Below are positions 1 through 10,979 of a stretch of 64,000 nt of DNA, one piece after another. Under the pieces are notes generated by a model. That model did no database searches. It saw only the letters and a program-made list of their open reading frames with translations, and had not been told where the DNA came from. Positions within the stretch are counted from its first letter, which is position 1. Each line of letters begins with the position of its first letter. Origin of the DNA: Omphiscola glabra (Eukaryota; Mollusca; Gastropoda; Lymnaeidae); the NCBI GenBank assembly GCA_964017045.1, contig OZ024798.1:7647793-7711792 (forward strand), given 5' to 3'. A program made the position numbers and the translations under genes.

Positions 1-831
1 TTTAGGTTTCTTTTTTTCAGGGTCCCCCATTTCTTTCTATCAACCTTGGAAAATAAATCAATAAAAAAATTTTTTAATTCAATCGAATTGGTTTGACGTG
101 TACAACTTTTTTTAATGTTTAAAATTGTCATGTAAATGTTTTACTAAGTACGGTACAGACAAATTGGGACATTCAGACATGTACATTTTGGCTAGGTACG
201 GTACAGACAAACTGGGAAATTCAGCCTGAGACAAAATAGCTAGAAAATCAATTATGAGTTGAATGTAAATTATTTATATTATTATCACAAAATAGAAGTA
301 GCATTATTTTTTTGTGTCTTAAACTTAAGGTGTTGGAATATCAAAATAAGGATTTACTCAAATTTTTTAATGTGTCGTTTTTTTTTGCACAATGAAAAGA
401 AATCAAGCAATAAAAAAAAAATTTAAATTAAAAGTTGACCCCGTGATTTGAGTAATGCGCCATAACGAGGGATTACCTCCTGTACATTCAGATCGCGACT
501 GGTCTCCACTTGCACACTACACAAGCACGATGAAAAAACAAAACTAATCACAACGTCATGATTCTTGACAAATAAGAGAGTACACAGATCGGTCGGCTTT
601 CTTTGAACTTGAGACACGTGGTGTGATGGATTTCCACATCTCAAAAATTATTCCTATGTCTTGCTTTAACTACGACGTGAAAACTAAGAAAATCAATTTT
701 GTAAAAAAATGAAATCCCGGGATTATCGAAAATCCCGGTTTTCATAAATCCAATCACAGTATTTTCGAGCATGAATTATGGTCCGGTATTCCGGTATTTT
801 CGAAATTCGGGATCCCGGTTTGCGACCTCTA
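1..831 (-). mobile_element. hAT transposon, 5' terminal part, continuing off the left edge
   Basis: This stretch is the reverse complement of positions 47509 to about 48417, over its whole length, including the pair of short direct repeats built on 'ggtacggtacagacaaa'. The right end (TIR) reads inward as TAGAGGTCGCAAACC, against TAGGGGTCGCAATCC in the other copy. The octamer at 832-839 (gtagagac) would be one half of an 8-bp target duplication. In the other copy the transposase start codon lies about 14 bases beyond the point where this copy meets the window edge, so any transposase of this copy lies left of position 1 on the minus strand. What is seen here is 5' non-coding sequence only. Confidence 0.8.
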
Positions 832-1521
832 GTAGAGACATGGGCTAGGCGACGGGGGTAAATGATCTAGTCGGTAGAATGTTGTCTTCAAAGATGTAGC
901 AATTCAATGACAGTGGGACGCGTATCTAGTAAAGTTTATAATCACACGGTGGGAAATATAGGTTTTTCGAGACACGTGTAGTAGAGTTAGAGATTCGTGG
1001 ACGGTCATTCTGAAGTGATAGAACTAGTGATACTATTCGTAGTAAAAGATAGGGATAGACAGTATTATGAATCCTAGTAAAATTAATATGGATAACAAGG
1101 ACATGTGCACGTAAACAGCAGCAAACGTTAAGTATCGTGTCTAGTGAGAAGTCAGCCAAATTACAAAATAAGTCATTTGATGATGATGATGACTGTAATA
1201 GCATGTTGTAACCTAACAACAGTGTCCATATCACAGACACTCACAAGAGAGGACCAAAAAGTTGGAGAACAAACTAAAAGTAGTGACCTGACCATTTCCC
1301 ACTCGCAGGAGTTTCAAGCTGCTGACAGTGGTTTCATAACTGCGATTCATTACTATCAGCATCCCTCAGATTTGATACTGAAATATCAACACAATAATTT
1401 TAGCTGTGATATGAAAAACAATTACTTTGATTTTGGTCGTTATATTCAGTCAATATCTCAACTGTAAAATGTTTTAAAATATCGTTTACTCACAAACCCA
1501 TAACGACCAATAACAAGTTAC
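832..1521. other. Spacer with a possible degraded N-terminal part of the next element
   Basis: A plus-strand open stretch at 1144-1467 (about 107 codons, no ATG at its start) has no match I recognise. It lies directly upstream of the hAT zinc-finger region and could be a decayed N-terminal part of that transposase. I see no terminal inverted repeat that would mark where the element begins, and no promoter or RNA gene. Confidence 0.3.
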
Positions 1522-3296
1522 AATTTCAGTGAGGATAGACCTGGCAAAAAACGTTTTCTGTATGCCAGGCTTGATCAGTTTTCTCAGTGGCTTGCCTATT
1601 CTAGCCATCATAAAGGTCCAGTATGTATATTTTGTATTGTTTTCCTGCAACCCATTCATCGCGGGTACCAAGGCGCATTTATAGCAACACCTTTCACAAA
1701 AGTAAATTGACTTTCCTCAAGGTGTTCGTGATTATGTGGAAAGTAAATGGCACAAAGATGCTCAGCAGGATGCAACAACAGCATTCTTGAGCATCATTAG
1801 GAAACCAGATATGTATCCCAAATCAGATAGGCGAGTCTATTTCGAATAAGATTTTAGAAAATCGAAATAAGCTTTTGCCGATATTATCCTCAATAATTTT
1901 CTGCAGAACATACGTCATCGCACTTCGTGACAAAAATAGTGACAGTGGAAATGTTCACAATCTGTTTCAGCCAAGAGTGGAGGCTTGCGATAAAGACCTG
2001 GCGACACTTTGCAGACTCCCTTGGTAATGCTCCTTATACTTTTCACATGATCCAAAATCAACTGATAGAGATAAGTGATGAAGAATAAAGAAACAACTTA
2101 TTTTATCTTTAAACAACTCTATAGGATCCTCAATATAAGCAGATGAAACAGCTGATATATCAGGAACATAACAATTGTCGATAATGATACATTTTGTAGA
2201 TAACGTAGATAGTGCATTTAAAAATAATGAAAAATATATCGGATTCCAACTACCGAAGTGTTGAGACCCGCTGGTCCTCACCTGTGTGAGACCCGCTGGC
2301 TCACACTTCTGCCCATCGCTACCCCACGTGATATGACCCAGTTAGACTGGGCCATACAGTGTACGGTACTTGCTTTAATAACTATGACTCATAAACAATG
2401 GAAATTTACCAGGTCATATGACCGTGGAATACCTTAGACAATTATCGCCCATCACCAGAGCGTCTGACCAAGCGTTTGGCCAAGGGTCAGCGTCTGACCC
2501 AAGCGTCTGACCAGAGGTCAGCATCAGCGTAGGCACGCGAAGATGCACATATACATAAGGCATATAACCAGCTACTCATTCTCTTACCTGATTGACAAGC
2601 AGAGCCTGGCTAGCTTCTATTGTTGTTAAAATTTGTTTATCCAAACCTTGCTAGGTTAGTAATATTAGTATTGTTAATTGTTAGTTTCATATGTTTATAA
2701 TGGTAGTAAGAAATGTTAGGATTGTAATTAGTTTACTTAAGTTACTGTTAGAATACTAAGTTAGATTATGATTAATTATTAAAATTGTGATAGGATTGCA
2801 ATTCTTAGTTATAGCTTATGTGTTGTATTTATTCTCATTTACAGCCAGTTAAGTTAAGTGTAGTATAGGATAATATAGAGTAAAGTCTAGTAGCCAGATG
2901 ATTTGATTTTGAATATAGAAAAGTTTGATTTGAGGATAGTAGAGTTGAGCATATAGGGTATAGCTCAGTGTAACTTATAACTCAGTAAATTTGAGTACGG
3001 TCAGAGGTTAGCGTAGACTAACTCTGACGTAACATTGAACAATTCGAGCGAGGTGAGGCCTACCGTAGAAATTAGCATAGGCACAACCAGGTCAGCAGGC
3101 GTGTTTGTGTATACACGCAGTCCAGTCTCATGTATTATTAGTAACTAAACTGTATCACAAGTATTGCTTTATGTTGTATGTATTTCGTGAAGTATATTTT
3201 ATTTATAAATAAATATTTATTTGTGGGCTGAACCACTTGTGTTCTTTAGTATTAGTAGAAGTGAGAGCGAGTGAAAGTGTCTTAGTAGCGTTAGAT

Positions 3297-3308
3297 TGAG
3301 TGAGGCTT
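3297..3308. repeat. Target-site duplication of the RTE-like LINE, left copy
   Basis: The 12 bases tgagtgaggctt recur exactly at 4160-4171 and abut the (TGA)n tail side of the LINE. Confidence 0.85.
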
Positions 3309-4159
3309 CATCATCATCATCATCAGGTCCCGTAGTCCTTCGACCGTTGGGGCGCCACAGATGACATGTACACTATTCTTCTCCATTCATCTCGGTCTTC
3401 TGCCCTACGCATAGCATCGCCTAGTTGTAATCCAGTCCATTCTTTGATATTATCTTCCCATCTTTTTCTTTGTCTTCCTCTTCTTCTCCCTCCTCTAGTA
3501 GTGCCCTGCAAGATCTCTTTGGCGAGCCCTTGTTTTCTGGTCACGTGGCCATACCACTCAAGTTTGCGCTTTTTAACAGACGTCAGGAGGTCATCGTATT
3601 GCCCAATTGCCTGCCGTATCCTTTCTTTTATTTGCTCATTGGTGATGTGGTCTCTATAGCAGATGCCAAGAATGCCTCTGTAACATCTCATCTCCATCGC
3701 CTTTATTTTCCTTTCAAGTTCTGCTGTTAATGTCCAGGACTCACAGGCATATAAGAAAATGGAGAGGATTAATGAGCGCATCAGCCTGATTTTGGTGCTG
3801 GGGGCTATATTTTTGTCGTTCCCTATTTTCTTGAGCCTCTTTAGTGCTGTCGTGGTCTGCGCAATCCTGGCCATTAATTCGGGCCTGGAGCCTTGTTCCG
3901 ATACTATTGCTCCTAGGTATTTGAAGCTGCCAACAGTCTCTAATCTTTCCTCTCCGACCTTAATTTCAGTGGTGATGCCACTAGTGCTATTCGTCATCAT
4001 TTTTGTCTTTTCTGCACTGATTTGCATGCCAAAGGAGGATGAAGTCTTGTCGAGACTCTTTACTAGGTTGGCTAGCTCTTCCTCGCTTCCCGCCAGTCCG
4101 TCGATGTCATCCGCAAAACGTAGATTGGTGATCGTTCTGCCACCAATGCTGACTGTCCC
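3309..4159 (-). mobile_element. 5'-truncated RTE-like LINE inserted in the LTR
   Basis: On the minus strand an open frame runs from 4159 to a TGA at 3323-3325 (about 279 codons). It contains the reverse transcriptase active-site block NLRFADDIDGL, then SFKYLGAIVSEQG (thumb), LILSIFLYACESWTLT and EWYGHVTRKQ, and ends in a basic RRRGRQRKRW tail. This is the C-terminal part of an RTE-type or related LINE polyprotein. The finger half of the RT and the endonuclease are missing because of 5' truncation. The stop codon is the first unit of a (TGA)n tail, so there is almost no 3' UTR. An intact frame and a perfect target duplication mark it as the youngest layer of this nest. A truncated protein like this is not expected to be active. 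Confidence 0.85.
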
Positions 4160-4171
4160 TGAGTGAGGCTT
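4160..4171. repeat. Target-site duplication of the RTE-like LINE, right copy
   Basis: Exact 12-bp match to 3297-3308, abutting the 5'-truncated end of the LINE. Confidence 0.85.
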
Positions 4172-5560
4172 AAGGTAGCGTAATTAAGAGTAATCATACC
4201 CTAGTCATAGTAGCAGTGAAGCAGTACTAATCTTCGTAGCGCTAGGGACCAAAAATATATATGCATTTATGCACACTTTATAAATTACCAAATTGTAACA
4301 TTTGGGGGCTATATATATATATATAAATTATTAGAATCTTAACAGGAAGCAAGTGACGACATCTGCAATAGCAGATGCTATTATGAATCACTGCAATCAA
4401 TTTTGTCTGGACATGACAAAATTACTTGGACAAGGATATGACGGCTGTTCCACAATGGCAGGAAAGAAAGACGGTGTTCAGACTAAAATAAGCTTTTTTT
4501 TTCAAAAAACAGTTTTTGTTCCCGGCTAAATCTGGTGGTGAGTAATGCCAATGGTACAATCAAAACTATCATTAAGTTTTTTTTTTCGAGAAAGCATAAA
4601 GCGGAACTCGTTAATAGCTAAAGTTCCATTGTTCTGTGAAGCCGATGGTCCGCAAAATATAAAAGCATTCGCATGGTCAGTAATAATTTCGAGGTCATAT
4701 GCAATCGATTGCACAATCAGGCAACAAATGAAACTGGCAAAACGTGACAACATGATCCCCAGCATGTGTGTTCATGTTCGTCGCCACTATTTCTCAATCA
4801 TAACAAGCCATACAGCTGGATCTGGTAAGTGTATATAAACATATTTCTAAATTAACGGACATTTTCCGTGAACATTGTAACAGTGTTGAAACTCAGTTTA
4901 AGAAAAATATTTATGAAAAGTCTTGTCTCTTGTATTTTAGTTAACATTGTGATGAATAACGCTCGTCTCTGTGGACTTGGCTCTTGCAGGTTTAGTTAAT
5001 ATTGAGATGAAGAGCCCTCGTATCTGTGCATGACAACTATATCACAGCAAATTTTTGCACTCAAATGACAAGACTGACAATCCCAACTCTCAAGAAGACT
5101 ACTTTAGACAATATTTGTTCCGTATTAGGATTGTATAATAGCATCTCTGACCTACCATTCCTCTGGTAACAACAGTCCACAATTCAAGCTATTCATACTT
5201 CAGACTGCTTCATGACATGTCTTAATCGTGTCGAGTTTAAGAAGAGCGTTGATATCATTACACGTTTGGACTCAATTGACAACTTTGAGCTTAAAGCAAT
5301 GTACTTGCTTCCAAGCACAGGCTTTTTCCCCATCTATTCGCCAAGCTAATCTTATGGCACTTACTTCATCAACAACAACATGCACTTTGGAGCGTTTCTT
5401 TAATACTTATCTGATTGAAAACTTGGCTTCGTTCGACAATGACTGACGAATATCTTTCAGGGTTGTGTTAGCTTAGTGTACATCTTTTAATGCAGAAAGT
5501 AGTTGAAATATTTGGAAAGGATAAACGCCGACTTTAATTCCTTAAATATTTTTTAATTAA

Positions 5561-6183
5561 TGATTATCAAAAAACGTTTGTCTATTAGTTCTATAGTTTA
5601 TATTCTAAGCTTACTAATTTATGTTAAGAAATTTTTTTTTTCAAAATGACAGTTTTATGTTAGTAAAAAACTTCTAAATTAATACACAGATCTAAGATAT
5701 TTAGCTTTCAACTATATGTGTATGTTATGAAAAAAAAACAACCGAAGTTTGTTGACCCCTTCCCCCCGAGAAAATTCCTGCGGGTGCCCATGATTGGCGA
5801 ATATTGATAAAGCCATGGCTGGCTATGAAGTTTAATCATTGGGTTAAAAATTCTCTTTAAACCACATATTTTGGTGTAAATTATGTTCTTAAGACTTTTA
5901 CCTTGACTTCCTATAGTGAATTTGTTCTTGAATGTCATGTTTACGTTCGGTTTTCCCGATTTGCCTTTAGCATTTCGAATTATTCAAATTGGAGCACCTC
6001 AAACCCCAAAAAGTCACCCTACATAGCAACAATTATACAACTAATCTTTACTCCAAATACGCTCACTAACAAATTTCTATAGGGGACTGAAACGGTCTGA
6101 AAAAGCAGGGGTTTTTGCCCTTGTTAATCTTTTTCGCCTAGAAATTAGAAAAATGTCTCAGATACATATGTTGTTTTTCCCAC
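5561..6183. other. No gene seen; probable hAT terminal region
   Basis: Positions 5735-5795 contain a C-rich stretch followed by ttcctgcgggtgcccatg. That style of sequence is common near hAT ends, so it may be the distal part of the decayed element on the left. No clear terminal inverted repeat was found. The remainder is AT-rich with no recognisable signal. Confidence 0.3.
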
Positions 6184-6328
6184 AAATTCGCAACGCTACA
6201 CAGCCGCATGCCCGATCAACAAGTTCTGATTTATTTCCAGATACCGGCTGATGCAATTCCCGTAAAAATTTCTTAATTTCTTCAACTCGCCAGGTCTCAA
6301 ATGCTGTTTTTGCCATGTGAGCAGCCAT
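6184..6328 (-). CDS. Possible first exon with a SAP domain
   Basis: Reading leftwards from an ATG at 6328, about 41 codons encode one SAP-like motif: ETWRVEEIKKFLRELHQPVS then GNKSELVDRA. SAP domains are short helix-turn-helix DNA-binding modules of about 35 residues. The hydrophobic and Gly positions of the family (W, VEEIKKFL, G, K-ELV) are visible. In invertebrates such an N-terminal SAP exon often belongs to proteins with YqaJ-type recombinase domains or to other SAP-only leader exons. No downstream exon was identified to the left, so the product is unknown. The exon end is uncertain: weak GT choices lie just past the codon for the last Ala/Cys, and the frame itself stays open to 6158. 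It may be a stray exon or a retro-fragment. Confidence 0.4.
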
Positions 6329-6654
6329 CTTTGTACTTTCTTTGTACTCCCCGGTATGAACGATAACTCTGGGTGACAAGGAAAGTTGCAGTCTCCTATA
6401 TCGATGACAGGACACACTACTTACGGCGTTATATTATAGATGCCAAAGGGTTTATTATGCGTTTGAAAACATTATTAGTTCTCGGTCCCGTGTAGTTAAG
6501 AACATTTGATCCTATTACCCTACATCTTCCCCACATATCCCTGATGTTACCTTTTTAAAAAATTGATATATATTCAACAGAATAAAGAAACAATACCCCA
6601 AGCTTGGTTCCATTGCAGAGTATTGCGAACATTTTAGTCTATAAATTAGCCATT

Positions 6655-6830
6655 CAAGTTCTTTAAGATAAGATACTATTCTTTCATAGATCCTAATAAA
6701 TGAAAATGTATTTGATTATATGAAATATATTTACTTTCAACACATAAATACATATTTTAACTAAGACAACGTTTTACAATTATAACAATTTTTATTTAAA
6801 CACGCTATATTATTTCGAGTACCTTCTGAG
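6655..6830. repeat. Dispersed repeat family D, copy 1
   Basis: A segment beginning 'aagataagatactattcttt' and continuing with an AT-rich body resembles 17495-17745 and 35545-35745. The start recalls LINE 3' ends of the type rich in 'ttctttcattgatccc'. No coding sequence is attached. Confidence 0.45.
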
Positions 6831-7708
6831 AGACGGATAAATGATGAGGCAGGCCGAACGTGGCGCTCTGGCCGGTATGTGCACATGTATATTCTGTGGC
6901 GTTAGGGTAGTAGCTAACATGATGGAATTCCAGCTATTGGTCTTAATTTTGGCATCATTAATTTAATTTTCAGAAATCACATCAGCATTGACAGTTTTGA
7001 TAGGAAGAACGTAAAACTGAATATTTTGCTTGGTTAATCAAAATCGTATCATCAAGGTAGAAGTACAGGCCCCCCGAAACCCTCAGAAATTAGTCGAACT
7101 TTCTGGCCAATTTTACGAGAGAAACTTAATATTTTCTTACATCATAAATAACATTTTCACATTCAATTAGTAATATTTTCATTCACAATAACTATTTTAT
7201 AAAAATGACGTTATTAGACCCCGTTTTTTCTATTTCTAATAGGAGACTACTGTATGACGTAAGTAACAAGGCTCCAAAGTAAGAGCCGAGCCCTCTAAGG
7301 TTAAAAATGATTAGTCCGACACCGAAGACATTGTCGAGGTGAAACAAAACTGAACTTCTAGCACGTCAAATATTACAATTGATTCCATGCATGTGTATGC
7401 TAAGTTAACAATGTATGCACTTAAACCTACTGAAAATATCCACAAATCCGTGTTTATCACTGGAGACAAAACAAGTATCTGTCATTGTGTATAATGGATA
7501 TTATACACGAAACAAGCGAAGTTCCAGGTAATACAAAAATATCCGCATCAAGACTCTTCAAACTAGTTCCAAGTACAATTATCATTATTATCTGGCAGCG
7601 AGTCAAGCAACGACGGGGATACACAGCAGGGTTGACGGCGTCTTCTAAAATCCCTTCGGTCAATAACCCCACCACACCCCCGAGAATAAACTAAATACAA
7701 ATAGTTTA
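6831..7708. other. No gene seen
   Basis: Low-complexity AT-rich sequence. Short open frames on both strands near 7457-7694 overlap each other and resemble nothing I know. Confidence 0.4.
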
Positions 7709-8537
7709 AGGCTGGTACCTTTAATGTAAATATTGGTTTTGATCACCAATTTAGTTTTGCAGAAGACATTGTACTTCTGTCCCGCAACCAGCAACAAATG
7801 CAGAAAAGGAATAAGTACGTAGCCACCATTTCAGCACAGCTCGAACTCAATATAAGTAAAAGCTAGACTAAAATCGTGAAGGTAAACTCAGCCAACCCAG
7901 AGCATATATCTCTGGCGGGAAATGCACCGGAAGAAGTGGAGGCCTTGACATACTCAGGCAGCACCATTGACATAAACGGTGGATCCGACGCCGATCACGG
8001 GGCTAGAATTGGAAAGGCTAGGTAAGCATCTGTGCTATAAAATAAAATATGGGAGTCAAAGGAGCTTACTCTTCAAACCAAAGTCAGAATTTTCAACACA
8101 AATGTCAAAACAGTCCTACTCTATGGAGCCGAAACTTGGAGAACAAAAGCGAGCATATACTCAGAAAGTACAGAATTCATTAACACTTTCCTCAGAAAGA
8201 TCCTGAACATCAAATGGCTAAACACCATCACCAACAAAAACTTACTGGACAGGACATACCAGTAGCCTATTGATGAAGACATCATAAGGAAAAGATGGAG
8301 GTGGATAGGGCACACTCTATAGTAAACCACCAGATAACATCACCAGACAATCCTTAACATGAAATCCACAGGAAAAAGAAATAGAGGAAGGCCTAAGAAT
8401 ATATGGAGACGCGAGCTAGAGGCAGACACTAAGTATGGGATACACCTGGAAGCAAATGGACAGCAAAGCACAGAACCAAGATGAATGGAAAATTCTTGTA
8501 GACGGCCTATGCACCAGACGGGGTAAACGGCATTAGA
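7709..8537 (+). mobile_element. Decayed non-LTR retrotransposon, C-terminal RT part
   Basis: Plus-strand fragments in shifting frames follow the order of a LINE polyprotein. They are FAEDIVLLSRNQQQMQ (the FADD active site altered to FAED), LNISKS plus a stop, EEVEALTYSGSTID (thumb), DADHGARIGKAR, then GKDGGG and GTLYSKPPDNITRQSL, and near the end MGYTWKQMDSKAQNQDEWKI and LVDGLCTRRGKRH. It resembles the RT families whose C-terminus carries 'GHTLRKP..ITRQAL'. Stops and frameshifts make it inactive, and the 5' part is absent. Confidence 0.75.
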
Positions 8538-8549
8538 AAGTAAGAATTT

Positions 8550-9190
8550 ACTGAATGCCTGGATAGGACGAAATATATGAGTTGTGTCTATAACGAATGA
8601 CTGAATGGGAGGCAATGTATGTGTTATGTATGTACTGAATGACTGAATGGGACGAATATATACGTTGTGCATGTACTAAATGACGGGAATGAGGCTGTAT
8701 ATGAGTTGTGTATGTAACTGATGACTGGATGGGAAGCAATATATGAGTTGTGTATGGATTGAATGAATAGATGGGAGGAGACTTATGAGTTGCTTTTCAG
8801 GACTGAATGATTGGATAGTAAGCGATAAATGTGTTGTATATGAAAATGACTGGCGGAAAGTGATAGATGAGTTATTTATATAAATGACTAACGGACAAGT
8901 GATAGGTGAGTTGTGTATGTATATGACTGGAGGACAAGTGATAGATGAGTTCCGTATGTATTTAATGACAAGCAGACAACTGAGAGAAGAGTTGTGTATG
9001 TAAATGACTAGCGGACGAGTGATATATGAGTTTTGTATGTAATGACTTTGCGGACAAGTGATAGATTGTTTTTTATGTAAATGACAAGCAGACAAGTGAT
9101 AGATGTATGTAAATGACTAGCGGACAAGTGATAGAGAGTTTTGTATGTAAATGACTAGCGGACAAGTGATAGATGAGTTGTGTATGTGCA
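8550..9190. repeat. Degenerate minisatellite, two related unit types
   Basis: The first third repeats a unit of roughly 45 bp around 'gactgaatgggaggcaat'. From about 8830 a unit of roughly 38 bp takes over, built on 'gactagcggacaagtgatag' plus 'atgagttgtgtatgtaaat'. The array directly follows the 3' end of the decayed LINE, so it may have expanded from the LINE tail. Open frames across it reflect the repeat and not a gene. Confidence 0.7.
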
Positions 9191-9349
9191 TTGCAGGAAG
9201 TTATGCTCTAGCAATTTGGGGTAAATAGCAGGTGCCTTGTAAACTTTCCGTGATTGTCTTGCCATGAGTTCTAAACATCAATAATAAGATGCTGATTGTG
9301 ACCTTTACGGCAGCCTGCACAAACACGTCATAGCTTTTGTTGAGCCCTC

Positions 9350-9720
9350 CCTCTTCAGGTGGTCTATAAGCCGTTCCTCAGTTAGTTGATCTTCAGTCGG
9401 GTGGCCCTGAGTCAGTTGATCTTTAGACATATGCTCATCAGTTCCGGCCCAGTCCACACTGCAGTCAAGAGTGCTCAAGTGTTGATCGTTAGTCAGGTGT
9501 TCCTCAGTCAAATGATCCTCATTCAGGTTGTCCTCAGTCAGATGGTCCTCATTCAGTTAATACTCAGGTCAGGTGGCCATCAGCCATTTAATACTCAGTC
9601 ATTTGTTTCTCAGTCAGTTGATCCTTATTGTAAATGGTCTTTGCTTTGAGTGGGTACTCCCTGACTTTTTACCCTAATATAAGGTGATCTACATGGTCAG
9701 GTGGCACTTAGACAGTCTCC
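9350..9720. repeat. Degenerate short tandem repeat (about 20 bp)
   Basis: Variants of 'cagtcagttgatcctcagt' and 'cagtcaggtggtcctcattc' alternate many times. Apparent open frames on both strands come from the periodicity. Confidence 0.65.
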
Positions 9721-10129
9721 TTTGGTCAAAAATATTTTTTATTCCATCAGGCCCATCTGTTCGATACATTTGTCCCCGCAGTCATCGATCAACTATATCA
9801 GGTAGATCAACAATCAATCATGTTGTGCAGTTTAACAATCAACCATATCAACGCTTACAAAGAATATTAATATCTCGTGTACGCAATTCAATATAATGTG
9901 GTTTTAAAAAGCAGTCACACTCTAAGTCTAAGTCAGCGGAAACAGAACATTGTGATGGTTTAAAGTGTGTTTACTCGCCCTGGAAAATACCTATTAGATT
10001 CAATGCTGGATGAATAAGTGAAAATGTCAAATACTCGTTTCGAACTTCGGTATTACTCTGAGAAGGGTTAAAAATGAAATTGAGGAACTAATAGCCTCGG
10101 TCAGAACATAACTATTAACAGGTGCTAAC

Positions 10130-10421
10130 AGGTGCAATGTTGGTTTCAATGTCTATTTGGCAAATATAATCGTCCAATATGGAGACCACTGCACCTAAAG
10201 GTAAAGGTGCGACGATTGAGCATAACACATCAAGAAATAAACAACACAGACATCATGCTGTGCACAGAACCTGAAGCTTATACAAAAAAAAACAGAGCTT
10301 TACACCCAGAGTTTTTCCATAATGAAATATACCCAAACATCTATAAGTTAAAATATCTAGGACTTTCCTATCTGAATGAAATCGAGTTCCTTTTTTCCGA
10401 TCCTTCGTCTACTCTCAGTAA
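10130..10421 (+). CDS. Possible isolated exon, product unknown
   Basis: A plus-strand open stretch of about 97 codons is bounded by an acceptor-like 'gctaacag' at its left and a strong donor (GTAAGTAT at 10422) at its right. There is no ATG at the left end, so it would be internal. The translation has ordinary composition, for example YKLKYLGLSYLNEIEFLF near its end. I recognise no family, and no partner exons were found nearby on this strand. It could equally be a chance frame in transposon debris. Confidence 0.18.
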
Positions 10422-10948
10422 GTATGCTATCTATTTCTTTTCTTTGAGTATAAAACTGAAAACTTAAATTTGCTCATCATCAATGCCCACTTATTCTATT
10501 TGCTATTGAATACGTTATCTTCCTTGATTTTTTTTTCTCTAAAGAAAGACAACTCGGGCGTGGCTTTCTTTGAAGGAAAAAATATGATGTGAGAAATGTC
10601 CATTTATGTGTCGAGGAAGGGGTTTTATATTTAGAGATTTTACATAATTTTTAAAACTGTTTGGGTTTGGGGTGTTACTTTTATTGTTATTTCCGACACA
10701 CGTACAAAATTTCATGAGTGCAAAGCCTTGCATTTAATATCGAAGTATATATTTACTATATCAGTGTGGGAAAAAGGGAGGTGTAATGGTTGGATTTAAC
10801 ATTCAAGGCAATGTAATTTTTAAAATGGTGACTTTATATCTTCCCGCTCTGGATCCGCCTGTGGGGAGGGCTTGATGGGATTGTCGCGATAAATGTTGTA
10901 ATTCAACCGACAGACAGAAAATTAACCCTCGGTTTACTTGAAGTGGGT

Positions 10949-10979
<31 letters not shown>

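Larger units (their letters stand above)
2260..4344 (+). mobile_element. Solo LTR of an LTR retrotransposon, itself interrupted by a LINE
   Basis: The sequence starts TGTTGAGACC and ends CTTAACA, so it has TG...CA ends with short inverted termini. It is flanked by cgaag (2255-2259) and ggaag (4345-4349), a 5-bp target duplication with one mismatch. A TATA-like gcatataacc lies near 2560 and an AATAAA signal near 3208, which suggests plus orientation. Without the LINE at 3309-4159 and its target copy it would be about 1.2 kb. No gag or pol sequence is present. It lies inside a hAT transposase reading frame, and the frame is continuous across the deduced boundaries, which is the best evidence for them. 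I cannot name the family. Confidence 0.6.
1522..5560 (+). pseudogene. Decayed hAT transposase (zf-TTF / DUF4371, ZMYM1-like), split by nested insertions
   Basis: Several collinear plus-strand fragments read as one hAT-superfamily transposase. At 1525-1690 is a TTF-type zinc-finger segment (WLAYSSHHKGPVCIFC), then at 1709-1840 WHKDAQQDATTAFLSIIRKP. At 1848-2020 comes NRNKLLPILSSIIFC followed by LFQPRVEACDKDLATL, and at 2120-2259 ADETADISGT then QLSIMIHFVDNVDSAF. At 4350-4490 is LLGQGYDGCSTMAGKKDGVQ, the conserved core of DUF4371 proteins. The C-terminal dimerisation region is near 5340-5540 (LKTWLRSTMTDEYLSGLC, then VVEIFGKDKRRL). Frameshifts and stops occur throughout, for example near 1845, in the 2120-2259 block and after 4490, so it is dead. 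The gap 2260-4344 is a solo LTR. Removing it with one target copy joins the two sides in frame. Region 4500-5200 is too decayed to assign. Confidence 0.75.

Noticed and set aside
1831..1906. A 76-bp GC-AG intron between two exons of a host gene.
   Set aside because: The segment itself encodes the expected hAT residues (NRNKLLPILSSIIFC) in another frame, so it is a frameshift in a transposase pseudogene and not an intron.
4301..4310. 'tttgggggct' looked like the tRNA-Pro primer binding site of an LTR retroelement, with the LTR ending at 4300.
   Set aside because: The hAT reading frame and the 5-bp duplication place the LTR end at 4344, so this decamer is inside the LTR and the match is probably chance.
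4545..4838. A 97-codon plus-strand frame as a gene.
   Set aside because: It lies within the decayed hAT region, has an overlapping minus-strand frame of equal quality, and shows no recognisable domain.
8676..9095. A minus-strand frame of 139 codons with repeated 'YIHNSSITCP' motifs.
   Set aside because: It is the translation of a minisatellite; the periodicity equals the DNA repeat unit.
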